From Rhizobium sp. ICMP 5592 (lineage in GTDB: Bacteria > Pseudomonadota > Alphaproteobacteria > Rhizobiales > Rhizobiaceae): a stretch of 64,000 nucleotides of DNA. The position numbers and the translations under genes are program-made. Numbering within the stretch: the stretch's first letter is position 1; every line of letters starts with the position of its first letter. This document shows, in pieces, positions 63,694 to 64,000 of the stretch. Location of the stretch: assembly GCF_009498525.1 (NCBI RefSeq), contig NZ_QSNT01000001.1, forward strand, positions 1,075,049 through 1,139,048. The letters run 5' to 3'. A model generated the notes under the pieces. That model made no database searches. It worked only from the letters and a program-made list of their open reading frames with translations, and had not been told where the DNA came from.

Positions 63694-64000
63694 AGCTTTT
63701 TGCGGAGAATGGCGTTCCGGAATGGTTCGGCGCCGACCTGCTGGAAGAGGATTTCGATTCCGTGTCCTGGAACTGGGAACGCGCCATGGAGCTCGTTCCG
63801 GCGCTTGGCCGGGTGGGCATCAAGGCGAACGTGCGCGGTCCGTTCCAGATGACGGCGGACGAATTGCCGCTGGTAGGCCCGGCCTGGGGGCTGGAGAATG
63901 TCTGGATCGCCGAAGGCGTGCCCGGCGGTATCCTCTGGGGTGGCGCCATCGGCTATTACCTGTCGGAACGCATCGTCGAAGGCGCCAACAGTCTCGACAC
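63690..64000 (+). pseudogene. 5'-truncated dimethylglycine/sarcosine dehydrogenase-like fragment (runs off the window)
   Basis: From about 63690 one frame reads as the middle of a DAO-GcvT fusion dehydrogenase: KLFAENGVPEWFGADLLEED, then WERAMELVPALG, RGPFQMTADELPLVGPA and EGVPGGILWGGAIGYYLSE. These match the end of the FAD-binding half of the family. The preceding several hundred residues, including the GxGxxG motif, are absent: cobF occupies that place, in another frame. The only start available is a TTG at 63690 overlapping the cobF stop. It is therefore probably a remnant, unless it is a shortened gene now read through from cobF. The 3' end is outside the window. Confidence 0.7.

Overview
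The window looks like Rhizobiaceae DNA, most likely Rhizobium or a close relative. The reasons are high GC, alphaproteobacterial gene style, densely packed ABC-transporter catabolic operons, a PutA without a ribbon-helix-helix domain facing an Lrp-type regulator, an aerobic-pathway cobF, and a mosaic intergenic palindrome of the rhizobial kind. No rRNA, tRNA, CRISPR array or insertion sequence was seen. All family assignments come from reading the translations; no database search was run.

Layout. 1-643: start of a sugar ABC ATPase gene running off the left edge, behind a 16-bp palindromic operator. 1173-4680: a lone AraC regulator and a chemotaxis receptor. 4840-11577: a ribitol operon (AraC regulator, XylF/G/H-type transporter, ribitol 2-dehydrogenase, pentulose kinase). 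11593-21083, minus strand: a Dpp-type transporter interleaved with two FAD amine/amino-acid oxidases, an SDR and a MarR regulator. 21204-30710, minus strand: a ten-gene sugar operon (binding protein, two permeases, two TIM-barrel isomerases, a Gfo/Idh oxidoreductase, hydrolase, epimerase, ROK kinase, ATPase), with a divergent Gfo/Idh-esterase pair. 33030-36554: LacI regulator and a tagatose kinase / tagatose-6-phosphate epimerase pair. 36592-43904: HAD phosphatase and SorC regulator facing a LacD-like aldolase, a ROK/P-loop-kinase fusion and an Rbs-type transporter.

43924-53494: two back-to-back GntR regulators, then a polar amino-acid transporter operon enclosing a DapA-family enzyme, a 972-residue oxidoreductase that joins all three parts of an HcnABC/opine-oxidase-like enzyme in one chain, a hydantoinase-like amidohydrolase and a DUF3830 protein. 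This is the best candidate for an undescribed pathway. 53500-58012: a mosaic repeat, a terminator, putA and its Lrp-type regulator. 58123-59784: an FAD dehydrogenase. 60117-62848: a methyltransferase and an FkbH-like protein. 62923-64000: cobF, abutting a 5'-truncated dimethylglycine-dehydrogenase-like fragment.

A recurring regulatory feature is a strong hairpin directly after the binding-protein gene and before the membrane or ATPase gene in four of the five complete transport operons (7039, 14826, 42007, 46332). This arrangement is expected to give more binding protein than transporter core.
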